A DNA stretch of 64,000 nt, from positions 59,466,759 through 59,530,758 of the forward strand of contig NC_087063.1 of assembly GCF_963678635.1 (NCBI RefSeq), written 5' to 3'. The notes under the pieces were generated by a model that saw only the letters and a list, made by a program, of their open reading frames with translations, was not told the DNA's origin and made no database searches. The translations under genes were made by a program, and so were the position numbers. The stretch is from Symsagittifera roscoffensis. Lineage: Eukaryota; Xenacoelomorpha; Acoela; Convolutidae. Shown here piece after piece: positions 53,132-63,584 of the stretch (positions are counted from its first letter, which is position 1; every line of letters begins with the position of its first letter).

Positions 53132-54051
53132 TGTGACATTCGACCAGAATGGATCAAAATGCAGATTCAACATATTCGAAATTTTAGCAGTGAACCTTCC
53201 GAATTGGCGATTTTGAAGGAGTAAGAGCGTTATTAGAAGGATTGGCCAAACGGTGAGGGCTAGAATATACTGGTATTTTGAAATTTTAAAAATTCGAATT
53301 ATGACGTCATATTTCTGAGAAACGTCAGAAACGGCCATTTTGAGAAAAGGTCGAAGAAAGACACAACCACGATAGTTGCGACGACGACAACAACGAGAAA
53401 ATTGAGAATCAGAATCAGAGAAAAGCAGAAGTAGCAGAGACCGCTCCAAGTTGCAACTATTGTGTCGCTACAATAGTTGCAAGGAAGTTGCTAACAACAG
53501 TGAGGGGTGGAAACCAGCCTTCCGGGTTACAGAGAATCAAGCTTAACGTGCTTGATTCAGTGGATTGGAGAATCCGGAGGGGTTTCGGGACTGGAACTTT
53601 TATCATCTTATATGAACTTTTAGCTTCCCTGTCATGTCCTGATTTGAATTTAATTAACAGCTGAATTCATTTTGGTAAGGATGAGAAGCTAGGAGTTGCG
53701 GGAAAGTGTTGATCCATCTTCGATGGAGATGATGATTTTATCTACTGAACTAAAACAATAATAATTCAATAAATAGTAGTAGCCCTGTTTTTAGGAGTGA
53801 CCTCGTGGTCTGGGGATACTGAGACCCAGCCATGAGCTCACTATTTCTGCATGAAATTAGGTTAATTTGAGTGTTTTGACCGAAACCGAAAGCAGTAACG
53901 TTTTTGTCGACCCGATGTTAGAAAGACCACCAAAAGTACTGGCTTGGTAGAGACGGTTAAATACCTGTAAAGCTCTGTTTAGACGTTAGCCAGTCGTCTT
54001 AAGACTTAGTCTTATTTTCCGTCGATATGTATCTTCCGGGCGAATGTTACA
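53132..54051 (+). repeat. 3' LTR of element B (920 bp)
   Basis: Starts TGTGACATTCGACCAGAATG and ends GGGCGAATGTTACA; AATAAA at 53768-53773. The TATA box has become TTATATGAAC. Differs from 30292-31212 by scattered substitutions. Confidence 0.93.
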
Positions 54052-54113
54052 TGACTTGAGTGAACGACTGTTACAATGGAAGTCACAAGTGGTGCGCAGC
54101 TCCGCTTTGCCTC
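54052..54113. other. 62-bp spacer between elements B and D
   Basis: Includes GACTGTTACA at 54066-54075, which is the 3' terminus of a family-2 LTR in plus orientation. It may be the last 24 bases of an older plus-strand LTR cut by element B. The remaining bases up to 54113 show nothing. Confidence 0.3.
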
Positions 54114-55009
54114 TATAACAGTCGCCTACTTTGGTCACATATGAGGCTTAAGAAACATAGGCTCTATAACCATTGGCTCAAGAGTCAGGGACACTATCTC
54201 TTGTGTTTTTCTACCTCAAGAACGGTCGGAGCCAATTCGGTTTGCTTGCGACATGAGACTAGAACCCTTTACAGCTTAAAGGCTACTACCAAAATATCCC
54301 CCCACTCTAGAAAATAAGAACGTTCCCATACTTAGGTCTCAAAATACCCAAAATACACGAACGCCGTTAAAAACAGGGTCGGAACAATCCGTTAAGTTAC
54401 TTTTTATTGGACAGTGGAACCTTGATCCATTTCAGATGGATCAACCTAAAACTCGCCTTATCTCAACATAACAATCATAAAACACACTCGAGAAAACTAA
54501 ATTTGGAACTCACATGTCGACGCACTCGAGTACAAGGAGTAATTAAATTGATGAGCAACTCGAGAATTAAATAAGATAACTTGATAAGTTCACTACTAAT
54601 CAGTTTTAATAACAGAAATAAGTTTAGACTCTAGAATTGAAGTTTTAGTCTGAACCATTGGGACACTCCAGCTGTCCACCTTTCCGTTGAAGGTTCACTC
54701 TGGTTCAGTTTGAATCATTGCTCTCTTCTCTCGTGATTATCTCGCCTCCTATTTCAGGATAAGACGGCTCTACTCGTGTCTTATTTTGTATCTGGAAATT
54801 GCGAATAGCAATTTCCTGCCGTTTTCTTAAGTAATTTCCCGCAATTGTAAATTCGTTCGTTCTGATTTTTCACTTTGTGTTTTCAGTTGTTGCGAGAAAA
54901 CTGAGCATGGCAGGCTCCATTCGAAATTTTGAAAAATAAAACTTCACTCCAAAATCACATAATTTCGTGTCCCTCAAGGTCAAACTTCCAGATGTGACCG
55001 ACTGGCACA
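54114..55009 (-). repeat. 3' LTR of element D (family 2), 896 bp
   Basis: On the minus strand it starts TGTGCCAGTC (at 55009) and ends GACTGTTATA (at 54114; TACA in C). Co-linear with 6917-7816. It contains the perfect hairpin TTGATCCAT-TTCAG-ATGGATCAA at 54422-54444. The inner flank is the polypurine tract GTCCGGGGAGTA. Confidence 0.85.
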
Positions 55010-55443
55010 TACTCCCCGGACTCAAGATCGATGTCCTCATCGCGTGCTGCCTCTGTCAGAATCCCCAGAAACCCGAGTGTCACTCAAGATACAGTGCCAG
55101 TGGTCATTTACAGAAGTTTGCAGCAGACTTAAGTTTATCTACCTTCCAAAATTCACAATCCATATAAAATTTTCACACTATCGCTAAACAGCAATCAAAA
55201 TCTGCACACACCGCACCTATGAATTCTCGCTTTTTAAGCTGGTAATTTAAAATTTCTTTTGTCCTATTCAATCAGGAAATTGTCATGCAGCATTTTGATT
55301 TATATAATAGATATAGCATACTAATAACAATATCTCATTTGTTAAAATTTCTTTTTCTTGAACCCAGATTTCATCCAAGTTCACCCTCGGGCCCCCTCCC
55401 TCTCAAGACTCAAGACTCTAGAATTTCCTATTGAGCCACCGGC
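55010..55443 (-). other. 3' untranslated region and polypurine tract of element D
   Basis: Coding strand ends CTTGAGTCCGGGGAGTA (complement 55010-55026) next to the LTR, the same tract as in family 1. The rest is AT-rich without a reading frame and much shorter than the 820 bp of A and B. I see no equivalent of the family-1 hairpins. Confidence 0.7.
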
Positions 55444-57687
55444 TCACCTCGTTTTCTTCGCCCTCGAGGTACCCGACCCAGATATATTTGACACTGTGAT
55501 CTGCTTCAATAGTGCCTCTTCATCATCGGAGCTGATCACAATCTCCTCCCAAGCCTTCAGCTGTTCATAGGATCGCATCCACTCCCTTTGCTCCTGCAAT
55601 CTCTTCGCTTGATTCGGTAAGCTCTTCACCTTCGACTCCCAGTTCAAACAGAAGGAATTGTGAAGACTCAGACTTACATTCTTCGCCAGGTCCTCCTCTA
55701 GTATCGACTCCCTCGCTCTAGTGTTGTTTCTGGATTTTCTACCCACTCTTTTCCACCCCGTCGTGATCGCATTTCGATGGGTCAGCAGAGGTATCTTGAA
55801 GGCATCTGGTCCTATCTCGGCCTGGAACTGTCGATATTCCTTTTGATGTTTCCTCATGTGATCCTTCGTCACCACGTATAACCAGGACGTTAACGTCGCG
55901 CGAAACCAAGGAAAGAACCTCAAGCGGCTCCACATGTGTCTGACTTCCATTGGTATGGCGAAAACCTTGCATGCAGTCTCGAACAACTCAAGTCTCCTGC
56001 TGTAATCTATCGCGTGAATCGACTCTGCCGTTGGCGTCTTCGATTCCCGATACTTTGCTATATTTTCTTCAATCCATCGTAGAGCCAGCATTGTGCTCAC
56101 CACCAAGATGGTCACCTTTTGCTGATGATCGGGCAGTCCCAACGACCTGATTTCTTCCACATCCCAGATCAGGCAGAGATTGGCGTGGTCTGGGTACCAC
56201 ACTGTCTGCGCCAGACAGCGGCATGGACAATCCCCAAGTGTGAGGTCGATGCTCCTAAGATTGCGTTCTCCCGAGGCTTCTAGGAGAGGCTCAAGTTCCA
56301 TCATTTTCTCGTGTATCACGTCGATCTCTTCCAAGTTTGGTGCACCAACCATGGGTTTACCGATCACGTTTTGTCTCTCGTGGTCACTTGTGTTTTCACC
56401 CTCCAAACCTAGAAGTTCTTCACCCCAGATTTTACTCAAGTCGTCCCTCTGTTCTTTCGGCACTGTTACTCGGATCTTCCTCAACAGCTTGTGTGAATGA
56501 TGCGACATCCGAGCCAGTCTTACGCATTTGGGCACTGAGAAGGCTTTGTCTATCAATACCCTTTGGCTGGATACTTCCACCATCGCCATGTGTAATGGAT
56601 AGTGGCTGCCACATAGGTTGGCCATCGTTGACCCCACTAGGGACTTCGCGTTTAGAGGCAGACAATAGGCTTTGCTCATGGGAAATCCCATCTCCGCTTC
56701 GAGTCCAACCTTCCAACTCTTGATGTGTTTCTGGGTCACTTGCATAACCCCGGGCCATGAATCCACGCTCAACGCGGTCACCAAGTGGTGTTCTGCCTCT
56801 AGCCTCTCCAGTGACTGGAGACTGCACATTCTTGAGAAGAATCCCAGAGCTGTTGCTAGGTTCACCGTGGTACTCCCGTAACACTCAGCCACTATCTGTA
56901 TCTCACTCTTCTCCCTTTCGGTAACGTCTTCAAACCAGGTGACTAGGTCTTCTTTCTGGAAAGACTGTATCCTGACGCATGATCGTCCATCGCAGGTGTG
57001 CTCGCCATTCCCACACGTCGAGTCAAGACAACTGCCCGGCTCCATTTTCTTTACCGACCCTGTTCCGCTCGTCACCTCACTCGACTCCTTCACATGAGGC
57101 AAGATCAGTCTATGTACTATACTCAATGTCGCCAAATCTTCATCCTCTGTCGGCGCTAGTCTCACTCGCTCCGTGACTTCCTCGATCAGGCTCGCATGGG
57201 GATGTGGACACCAGGAGGGCCTGAGCAATTTCCACACCACTCCCAGATTCGTGGTCAACATGCCGTTCCCGTTACCCATTTTTAGTTTGACTCTTTTACT
57301 TGAGCTCGGCACACTTAATACTTCCGGTGTTTTCTCGAGAATCAGACCTAGGCTAGGTCTCTCTCTCTCCACAGTGTCTATCTCCATTATCTTCTCTGTC
57401 CAGAACTTCAGCAGCTCCGCCACCTCGTAGTTTCTGTGGGCACCTCCAGCCTCCAAGTCCAAGAAAGGGTTGTATGCCATCCTCATCACTCCAGACACAT
57501 ACTGGTACTCTCCCTTTTTGTTGGGTTTCAAGTACTCTCCTGACGAAGCCAAGTTACGGTGTACGTCGTGTTTCTCCTCGATCTTCTTGTTGTAGAATCT
57601 CCGTATCTCATCTAACTTCCTGTGGCTCTCTAGAGACTGCCTAGAACCATCCTCCTTTTCTATCCCAGTACTCTGGTACACGTTCAA
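55444..57687 (-). CDS. ORF3 C-terminal half, element D (747 codons open)
   Basis: The best preserved version of this module. Order: KLDEIRRFYNKKIEEKHD, YQYVSGVMRMAYNPFLDLE, acidic/charged middle, Cys/His cluster EPGSCLDSTCGNGEHTCDG-RSC (about 56985-57045), TTVNLATALGFFSRMCSLQ, SLVGSTMANLCGSHYPLHMA, DKAFSVPKCVRLARMS, LEPLLEASGERNLRSIDL, TVWYPDHANLCLIWD, VTILVVSTMLALRWIEENI, FFPWFRATLTSWLYVVTKDH and a basic C-terminus ending SRAKKTR. Identity to B is high in these blocks and low between them, which indicates selection at the protein level after the families split. Cellular role unknown; no signal peptide or clear membrane span. Confidence 0.72.
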   Translation of the reverse strand: MNVYQSTGIEKEDGSRQSLESHRKLDEIRRFYNKKIEEKHDVHRNLASSGEYLKPNKKGEYQYVSGVMRMAYNPFLDLEAGGAHRNYEVAELLKFWTEKIMEIDTVERERPSLGLILEKTPEVLSVPSSSKRVKLKMGNGNGMLTTNLGVVWKLLRPSWCPHPHASLIEEVTERVRLAPTEDEDLATLSIVHRLILPHVKESSEVTSGTGSVKKMEPGSCLDSTCGNGEHTCDGRSCVRIQSFQKEDLVTWFEDVTEREKSEIQIVAECYGSTTVNLATALGFFSRMCSLQSLERLEAEHHLVTALSVDSWPGVMQVTQKHIKSWKVGLEAEMGFPMSKAYCLPLNAKSLVGSTMANLCGSHYPLHMAMVEVSSQRVLIDKAFSVPKCVRLARMSHHSHKLLRKIRVTVPKEQRDDLSKIWGEELLGLEGENTSDHERQNVIGKPMVGAPNLEEIDVIHEKMMELEPLLEASGERNLRSIDLTLGDCPCRCLAQTVWYPDHANLCLIWDVEEIRSLGLPDHQQKVTILVVSTMLALRWIEENIAKYRESKTPTAESIHAIDYSRRLELFETACKVFAIPMEVRHMWSRLRFFPWFRATLTSWLYVVTKDHMRKHQKEYRQFQAEIGPDAFKIPLLTHRNAITTGWKRVGRKSRNNTRARESILEEDLAKNVSLSLHNSFCLNWESKVKSLPNQAKRLQEQREWMRSYEQLKAWEEIVISSDDEEALLKQITVSNISGSGTSRAKKTR

Positions 57688-57703
57688 GATGACTGCGGAG
57701 ACT

Positions 57704-58633
57704 CTACTTTCCAGCGTCTTGCTTCCGATTGCTCTCTGGTAGGATGGTACTATCAGTCATCATCGACATTATCCACCTCAAGAAATAGGTAGCATCTTTC
57801 CTCCTTGCCAGACTCAAGCCTGAGTTATCCCTAGCAACGTGTTGCATCAGTACTCGATACACCTCTAGATTCTTGCCTCCCAATTTCAACTTATCGTACG
57901 AAGTCAGTGTCTCTAATTCTATTCCCAACAGGCTCCACGCGAACATCAGTTGTCCTGCGGTTCTAATGAAGGGATTTGCCATCAACGGCGATGCCGATGA
58001 GGATGCTCTCATCGCTTCTTCAAAATGATCCTTTAACAAGTTCTGCCAAGTTCTCTTCAGTTGGCTCCCCAATTCCAATTTGTTGATGTCAACCTTCTGC
58101 TGGGTAACCCAGTTGAGCCGTTTGCGTGACAATCCACTGTCGAGCTTCTTTAGGCAGTCTTCCAATTCCTGCAATGTTTCCAGGGCCACCCTCCACGGTC
58201 GGGAGGTATTCCTCGTTTTATTCTTCTCAAGAGGATCGCTAGTCACTTGCTTCCCAGTAGCCTGGTGTTCATTTGAGACCCATTCTTTGCCGACGTCCAC
58301 TTCCCAGGTCTGCCCGCTCGTCGAACCTCGCTTCATTTTTGTCCTCTGAGTCCTGAAGTCTTCTTCCGTTGTTGAGCTGGTGGAGATTTCCATCTCTCTT
58401 TCTACGTCGAGCAGTTTCCTTGGCTCGTAGCTACTCTTGTAGGCTGCTGTCTTCCATCGTGCCAGAACCATGGGGGCTGTCTCTCTCAAGTTTTTCTCCG
58501 AGACCGCATCCGCTGAAGGACTGCCCAATCCCTCCACGTCTCTCTTCCTCTTGCGAGACCTCACGTCTTTACTCGGGGGCGTTGTCGTTATCATCACTGA
58601 TTCGACTTCTTTGTCTCCATCCAACCCTTCCAA
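57704..58633 (-). pseudogene. ORF3 central region part, element D
   Basis: An open stretch of about 310 codons: Arg/Lys-rich RSRKRKRDVEGLG (possible nuclear localisation signal), KKLDSGLSRKRLNWVTQQ, then NPFIRTAGQLMFAWSLLGIE, equal to VRTELQLRFAWCMMGL of B. It is separated from the next frame (57687) by a frame change of a few bases. B and A have a basic block at the same place (SAKRKRVEEVMD). Confidence 0.65.
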
Positions 58634-58790
58634 CTCTTGCCTCCCCCCTGCTCGAGCCTTAAGGATATTAGTACTTTTAATTATATTACTAGTTCCGACC
58701 TTATCCCCCTTACATGTTCAATTATTTTATTGTCAGTTTTTCGTTTCAGAGTAGAGCTGTCTTTACATTTGTCTTCCGTGATGCCTTCCT
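58634..58790 (-). other. AT-rich interruption of ORF3, possible 109-bp intron, element D
   Basis: Coding runs into a stop at about 58746 and resumes near 58670. On the minus strand the gap offers GTAAAG as donor (about 58773) and, 109 bases on, a TACTAAT branch-like sequence followed by CCTTAAG as acceptor (about 58665). Joining these would keep the frame. The insert is markedly more AT-rich than its neighbours, and B has coding sequence without a gap here. A simple insertion or decay is the alternative. Confidence 0.35.
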
Positions 58791-60880
58791 CAACTCGACC
58801 ATCTTGCTCAGCAGTTCTCCTCTAGCTTTCTCCTCCAGACCTGTCCCCATCAGGACAGGTTCTCCGAATTTCACCACTGTGTCCCACAGCTCCTCCTTGA
58901 AATCATCCAATGTGGTCTCGTCATTCACTTCTCGATTAAAATCGCTCAAGAATTCTCGCCAAGCGTCCTCATCCAGAGTGCCTAGGAAAGCATCCCTGTT
59001 TCCCTCGAAGGTGTTTCTCTCCCTTCTTTCCGCGCTCTGGAAAATAATTCCCATGTTAGGATTCTCGCTCGTCAGTGTTTACTCTAGATTCTTGCGGGGA
59101 GATGAGGTCAGAGGTGGCGTGGGGGTGTCTGCCCAATTTTCTCCACTCAGATCCTTCAACAGCTCTTGCGTGGTGAACTCCTCTTCTGATGGTTTTTGCT
59201 CCGGTGTGTTTCCCACTTCCATATCCTCTCCTGCCTCGCTGAGAGTCTCGTCCATGCTCTCCTCTCCCAATTCTGCTTCTCTTCTCTCAAGAATCCTCCT
59301 GAATCGATCTTCTACAGGACCACTCCTTTTATCCCCGGGGGTGCCCACCGATAGGGGTGATGGTGTCGCTGGGCCAGTTTTCTTATACTCTGTCAGAGCC
59401 ACATACAATGGGCCTGCTGCATCCAGCTCCTTCCCCTCCTGTCTCATCTCCGCTTGCTCCAGTCCGTAAGGCGCCCGGTATCTTCTCGTGGCAAACACCA
59501 TCTCATCTCCTTTTAGTGCGATGTGTCCTTCTTCCACGATCATCCTGCCATCGTCCCACACCGGCAACTTGTTCTCCAGACCTGCCCGCTCAAGTGTTCT
59601 CAAGGCTTCTCACACCTCGAATTTCGGGGGCATCGAGCCTCTCATTTTCTTGGCTTGAGTTGTCCATGAATTTATTTTCGCATCGCTGGTATGAAAATAA
59701 ATTGCTGCAGTGTAGCCGATGAAGAGGGGATCCCAGCCATCGATGAACTCCCTCTGTTGTTCTTCGGTTGCTGCTCTCGCGAACAGGGATGGGACCACCA
59801 GGGAGCTGTTCATCCCCAGGGTCATTCTCCTCACTGTTGGAAACTCTGGAATGCTTGCTGGTAGGGCTTCCTTCTCCAATATCGCCTCTAGCTCCCTTTT
59901 CACCAACTCGAAGCTTTTCTTCCATGCGGGAATTCTCAAGATCTCTTGTCCACTTGCTGTCAGGGGATTTAGGTTTCAGAACTTGGGATAGGTTTCGATG
60001 GGGCCTTCGCGCTTACCTCCCATCCTGCATTGCAGTTGTCCTCGGAAACTGTATATCACCAACTCCGGATCCTTCACCTTTCCGAAGAGCACCATGTTGC
60101 TCATTTGTGCCCTTAGCACCTCCTGCTGACACCAATTGAGTGTCGTCCCATCTAGTATGCTTATGAGGCTCAAGTGGGTCACTGAGTAGCGATAAGCTGT
60201 CACCAGAGGATCTGGAAACGCGTACGTGACGGCCGGTCCATAAATGCAGGTTACGACCTCCTTTAACCCCCATTCACTTTCCTCCAATCATCTCGTGTCT
60301 TCGGGCTCTTTTCTTCACCAGTCAGGTGCCGGTTTTGCATCAGTAGGTACTGCACTAGCAGCGTCTTTAGTCCGGCAGCACACTTATACGAATAGGTGTC
60401 AATACTCGAGTGAGTTCTTCCCCTCGACAGAGGCTCTCCATATTTCATTAGTCGGTGAAATGACATCAGTTCCCCATGGGTTAGAAGCACCAATGCCAAG
60501 TATCCGTCAATCCGGAGTGTGTCCACGCCCCGACTGAACATGTACGCTGGGCCCATATTGAACAGGTACCTTGGGTAAACCAGGTACAGTGCCAACAACA
60601 GACTGATGGGCATGTTCAAGATTTCCTGTATGAAGGCTCCAAAGATGGTCTCTTTCGCGCTGTACACTCCAGCCATGAACTCCTTTCCCCAACAAGGACT
60701 CAAGAACTCAAGAATCTCGTGATCCCTCCTCGTCCTCAGCTCACCTCTTGCGTGCTCCCTCCAGAATCCTCCAATCGTGACCTCGTTCGCTGCTGTGACG
60801 AACCTGGCCACCGTCATTTCACTCTTCTCGGCCACTTCCAGCTGCTTCACAAGAGGTGGGGCATCCTCTCTTGTCTTCTC
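58746..60880 (-). pseudogene. ORF3 central region, element D
   Basis: Frames 60850-60263, 60287-59976, 59939-59610, 59603-59079 and 59054-58746. The last four are largely the same frame separated by in-frame stops (TGA near 59973, TGA near 59604, TAA near 59080). Blocks shared with B: EFLSPCWGKEFMAGVYSAKE, LLVQYLLMQNRHLTGEE, TCIYGPAVTYAFPDPL, SILDGTTLNWC, then an acidic Pro/Thr-rich stretch. A deletion of about 75 bp with frameshift lies near 60275. Two of the TGA codons stand where B has TGG. Confidence 0.68.
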
Positions 60881-60889
60881 CGTGGCGTT

Positions 60890-61690
60890 CTCCAGCCTTG
60901 GTGTCAGGAAGGGCTATCTGCCTCTCTCTTGTGTCAGTCGATACACCATCGACTCCAGCTGCTTCTCCGCTGCGGCCACATTCTTCCTTTCGTTGCTCGG
61001 CCCTCTAGACTTACTGGTGGAGCTTGTGATAGTCAACTCCATTCTTCGAAGCCACAGACTGGCCGTCAGGTGAGTCACTACTGGATGATCATCCCCTATA
61101 ACCGGACTGAGCTTGAGTTGCCTAGCGAAGTTTGATATCTCCAGCAAGTTCTGACTTGCGAAGTCTCAAGTTCGTTGGTTCCAACTCCCGATTGGGAGCT
61201 GCCATCAGAATACGCCACCCATTCCCTTCCGCTATCAAGATCAAGATCGCATATACAAATTGCAGAGCGGGAGGCATGCTCGCGTACCCGGGGGACGTCG
61301 TGAACACTACTTTTGTCTTGGAGCCAAATCGTGAGGCAACGTTCTCTTGTACTTCGTTCATAGCTGCAAATAACGTCTGGATAGCTTCCCACATCTTCTT
61401 CGGTGCTGGTTAATCACCCTTGAGCTGCTCAAGAAACCCTGTCGCATGCAAGTGATCATTCATTCCTGCAAACAGTAGTAGCTGAGGCTCGCAAGGCATC
61501 TCCGATTTTATTGCCACCACCAAGGTTAACATCTGGTTTAGCTCCGCTCCCGGTAGTGAGGATATCAGAGTTCCGGCCAAAATAACTTGGGGGACGTTCC
61601 CTCAAAATCTGATCCCGCCACGATGACCACCCTCGCAGCGGCTGGATCTGCCCTGTCATAAACTGCCAAGGTTTTGGCCAGCTGCGTGTT
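60890..61690 (-). pseudogene. ORF3 second module: degenerate SGNH-like block, element D
   Basis: Continuous with the SGNH frame up to VIVAGSDFEGTSPKLFWPEL (about 61565), then a one-base shift. The out-of-frame continuation encodes LLLFAGMNDHLHATGFLEQL, a TAA near 61410, VVFTTSPGYASMPPALQFVY, ILMAAPNRELEPTNLRL and, after a deletion, ISNFARQLKLSPVIGDDH and THLTASLWLRRM. All blocks recur in A/B in the same order. The conserved FAG-x-NDHLH is the strongest. Confidence 0.68.
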
Positions 61691-63004
61691 CCCGCAGGGT
61701 TTCCCGTATCTGGGGTCGTCGGCTAATCTCGTACCCTCATACGCGGCGTCCGTTAGTTCCATCTCCCTCGGGTCCAACAGTTTGTCCACCACCCTCAACT
61801 GTGCTGGAGTTGCCAACCTAATCCTGGCAAGGCTGGTTCGATGCTTGGGAGGCTCCACCACGAGTCCCGGATTCCCCAGCGACTTGAGAAGCCTACAGTT
61901 GATGGGTCCCATGACCGATTTCATGGGAATCCCAGTCAGATCCGCTGTCTCCATTATTTTCGCTCTTGAGAAATGCGTCTCGTGAGCCTTCAGCCAGCCC
62001 ACGCACTGGTGTCTACCCAAGTCTTCGTGCGACACCCGCTCAAGACCCAAGGCTTCCGCCGACTCTAGCCTGCACTCCAGATCTTCCAAGTCCAGCTCCT
62101 TCACCTTCTCCACATATCTCGACCTACTGGTCTCCGCTGGCCTCTCCGGTTTCTTTTTCTCCGCCACCACCACCGAGGATTTTACCGAACCCTGAGGAGT
62201 TGATGACGATGCCGCCTCGGCCTCCATGGGTGCGGCGCCCGGCAACTTGGTCCGGCTGTTCCTCGAACTGTCTCTAGAATCGGCCATCGCTCCCAGGCGA
62301 CTGGACAAAGCCCTCGGGTTGAAGAAGGGTGGATTTGGGGGTGGTCCGAACGTGACTTGGGCCGTCTCTAGCAACTCTGCCTCCAATGCGCTTATGTGCC
62401 TTTGGAAGACGTCATGTAACCACTCCACCCCTCTGGGCCTGTCAAAGTGAATCCCATCCGAGGATGCATCGTCAGGGAAAGCAGATCGCTCCATCTGCTC
62501 GGCTACGTCCAGTAGTCCAACGGGGAGGACGCTCCTTTGGTGTATCTGCCTGATTATTTCATTCAGGTTTCGCACTTTTGTATTCATCTCAATTGCATGT
62601 TGGTCCGCTTTCATGTTATAAGGAATGGTGCACACCGTGAGAATGGCAGGATCCATTTGAATCCGCAATTCCTCAAGAATGCAGCTCATCTTGTCATGCA
62701 GCCTCGTCACCTTCCTTGCTTCCCCCCTAGACACGTCATTCGTCCCGGCCATCAGAGTTACCGTGTATACTCTTGCCATCCCTAGCATCTCAAGTGTTGC
62801 TAACATCTGCGGCGTCGCAGCTCCAGCGAAACTCAAGATCCGCGTTTGCCAATGGGACTGAATCCGGGTCAGCACCCGCAACAAGGTGTCCCCTATGATC
62901 AGGTGGACCGCCCCCTCAGGCACACGTGGCTGCGTGAGGTATTCCACCCAAGCCGCCTCATGGAAGCAATCTCTCCTGTCTCTCTGCGCCGTGCTCCAGT
63001 CCAT
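61690..63004 (-). CDS. SGNH/GDSL-like domain fused to the second module, element D (GDT instead of GDS)
   Basis: Part of an open stretch 63004-61565 (about 480 codons). Block I is VHLIIGDTLLRVL, with Thr in place of the nucleophilic Ser; block II SFAGAATPQ; block III LMAGTNDVSRGEA; block V SSDGIHFDRPRG. These are followed by FQRHISALEAELLET, a Pro/Ser linker, KKPERPAETSRSRYVEKVKE and IPMKSVMGPINCRLLKSL. In D the hydrolase and second module are in one frame without a stop, which supports ORF3 being a single polyprotein. Thr could work poorly or not at all as nucleophile, so a catalytic role is doubtful for this copy. Confidence 0.78.
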
Positions 63005-63554
63005 CCGATTGTGCCTGTGGTATCTGCCTTCCGTATTTTTCTTATCCCGGTCGAGGTATCCCGGTCGAGGTTCGCCTTGTTCCTCTCCCGCTGAGTCCTC
63101 TCAAGCTCTCTCTTCATGATACTGAGGTCTGGATACGCTTCACCCGTTTGTTGCGCTCGTGACATCGATGGTATCTTACTCGTGCTCTGGCCTGTAGATC
63201 TGACTGATGGTCTGATCGGCAGTGGGAACTCCCCTGCACCATACTCGGTATTGTTACTCAAGCCAGGGTTCCTTGCCAAGTCGAACCCCCTTATTGCTCC
63301 ATCCACGTTCCAGACAGCCATCTGGTTTGCTCTTGGTTGGATATTCCATCGGTGGTGTAGCCGACCATCAAAACCGCTTCTGTCGCAGACTCCCGGCACT
63401 CGCCCTGTTCCTCCAACTGGAGGATGGCATTCAGCATCACTGCCATTCTCTCATCCACTTGAGTGAAATCCAGGTCCCTCAGGCGTCTGTACAACTCATC
63501 AAGTGTGGGCTTTTTCAAAGCCGATGGCATGGACTTCCAGAATCGATCTGCCAT
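63004..63554 (-). pseudogene. ORF3 N-terminus, element D
   Basis: Starts at ATG 63554 (MADRFWKSMPSALKKPTLDE). YRRLRDLDFTQVDERMAVML corresponds to YRRLMDRDFALEDPEVVMLL of A; AVWNVDGAIRGFDLARNPGL with GEFPLPIRP to the following A block; and IMKRELERTQRERNKANLDR is the coiled coil. Frame changes near 63340 and 62960 (a duplicated CCCGGTCGAGGT at about 63047-63070) break it, and most of the linker of A is absent. Confidence 0.68.
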
Positions 63555-63584
63555 TTCTGTAACTTCCAGGTGATCTTGAGTATT

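Larger units (their letters stand above)
30292..54051 (+). mobile_element. Element B: complete-length, mutated family-1 giant Ty3/gypsy-like retrotransposon (23.8 kb)
   Basis: Bounded by 920-bp direct repeats 30292-31212 and 53132-54051. Same gene order as A but without A's integrase and 1.83-kb ORF3 deletions, so it is the better guide to the ancestral layout. The two LTRs differ by a few per cent. Several nonsense and frameshift lesions make it non-functional. Flanks (TATGA left, TGACT right) are not an exact target duplication. Confidence 0.93.

Noticed and set aside
59500-59980. TGA as a sense (Trp) codon in element D
   Set aside because: TAA stops and frameshifts occur in the same ORF, and B has ordinary TGG; nonsense decay is simpler.
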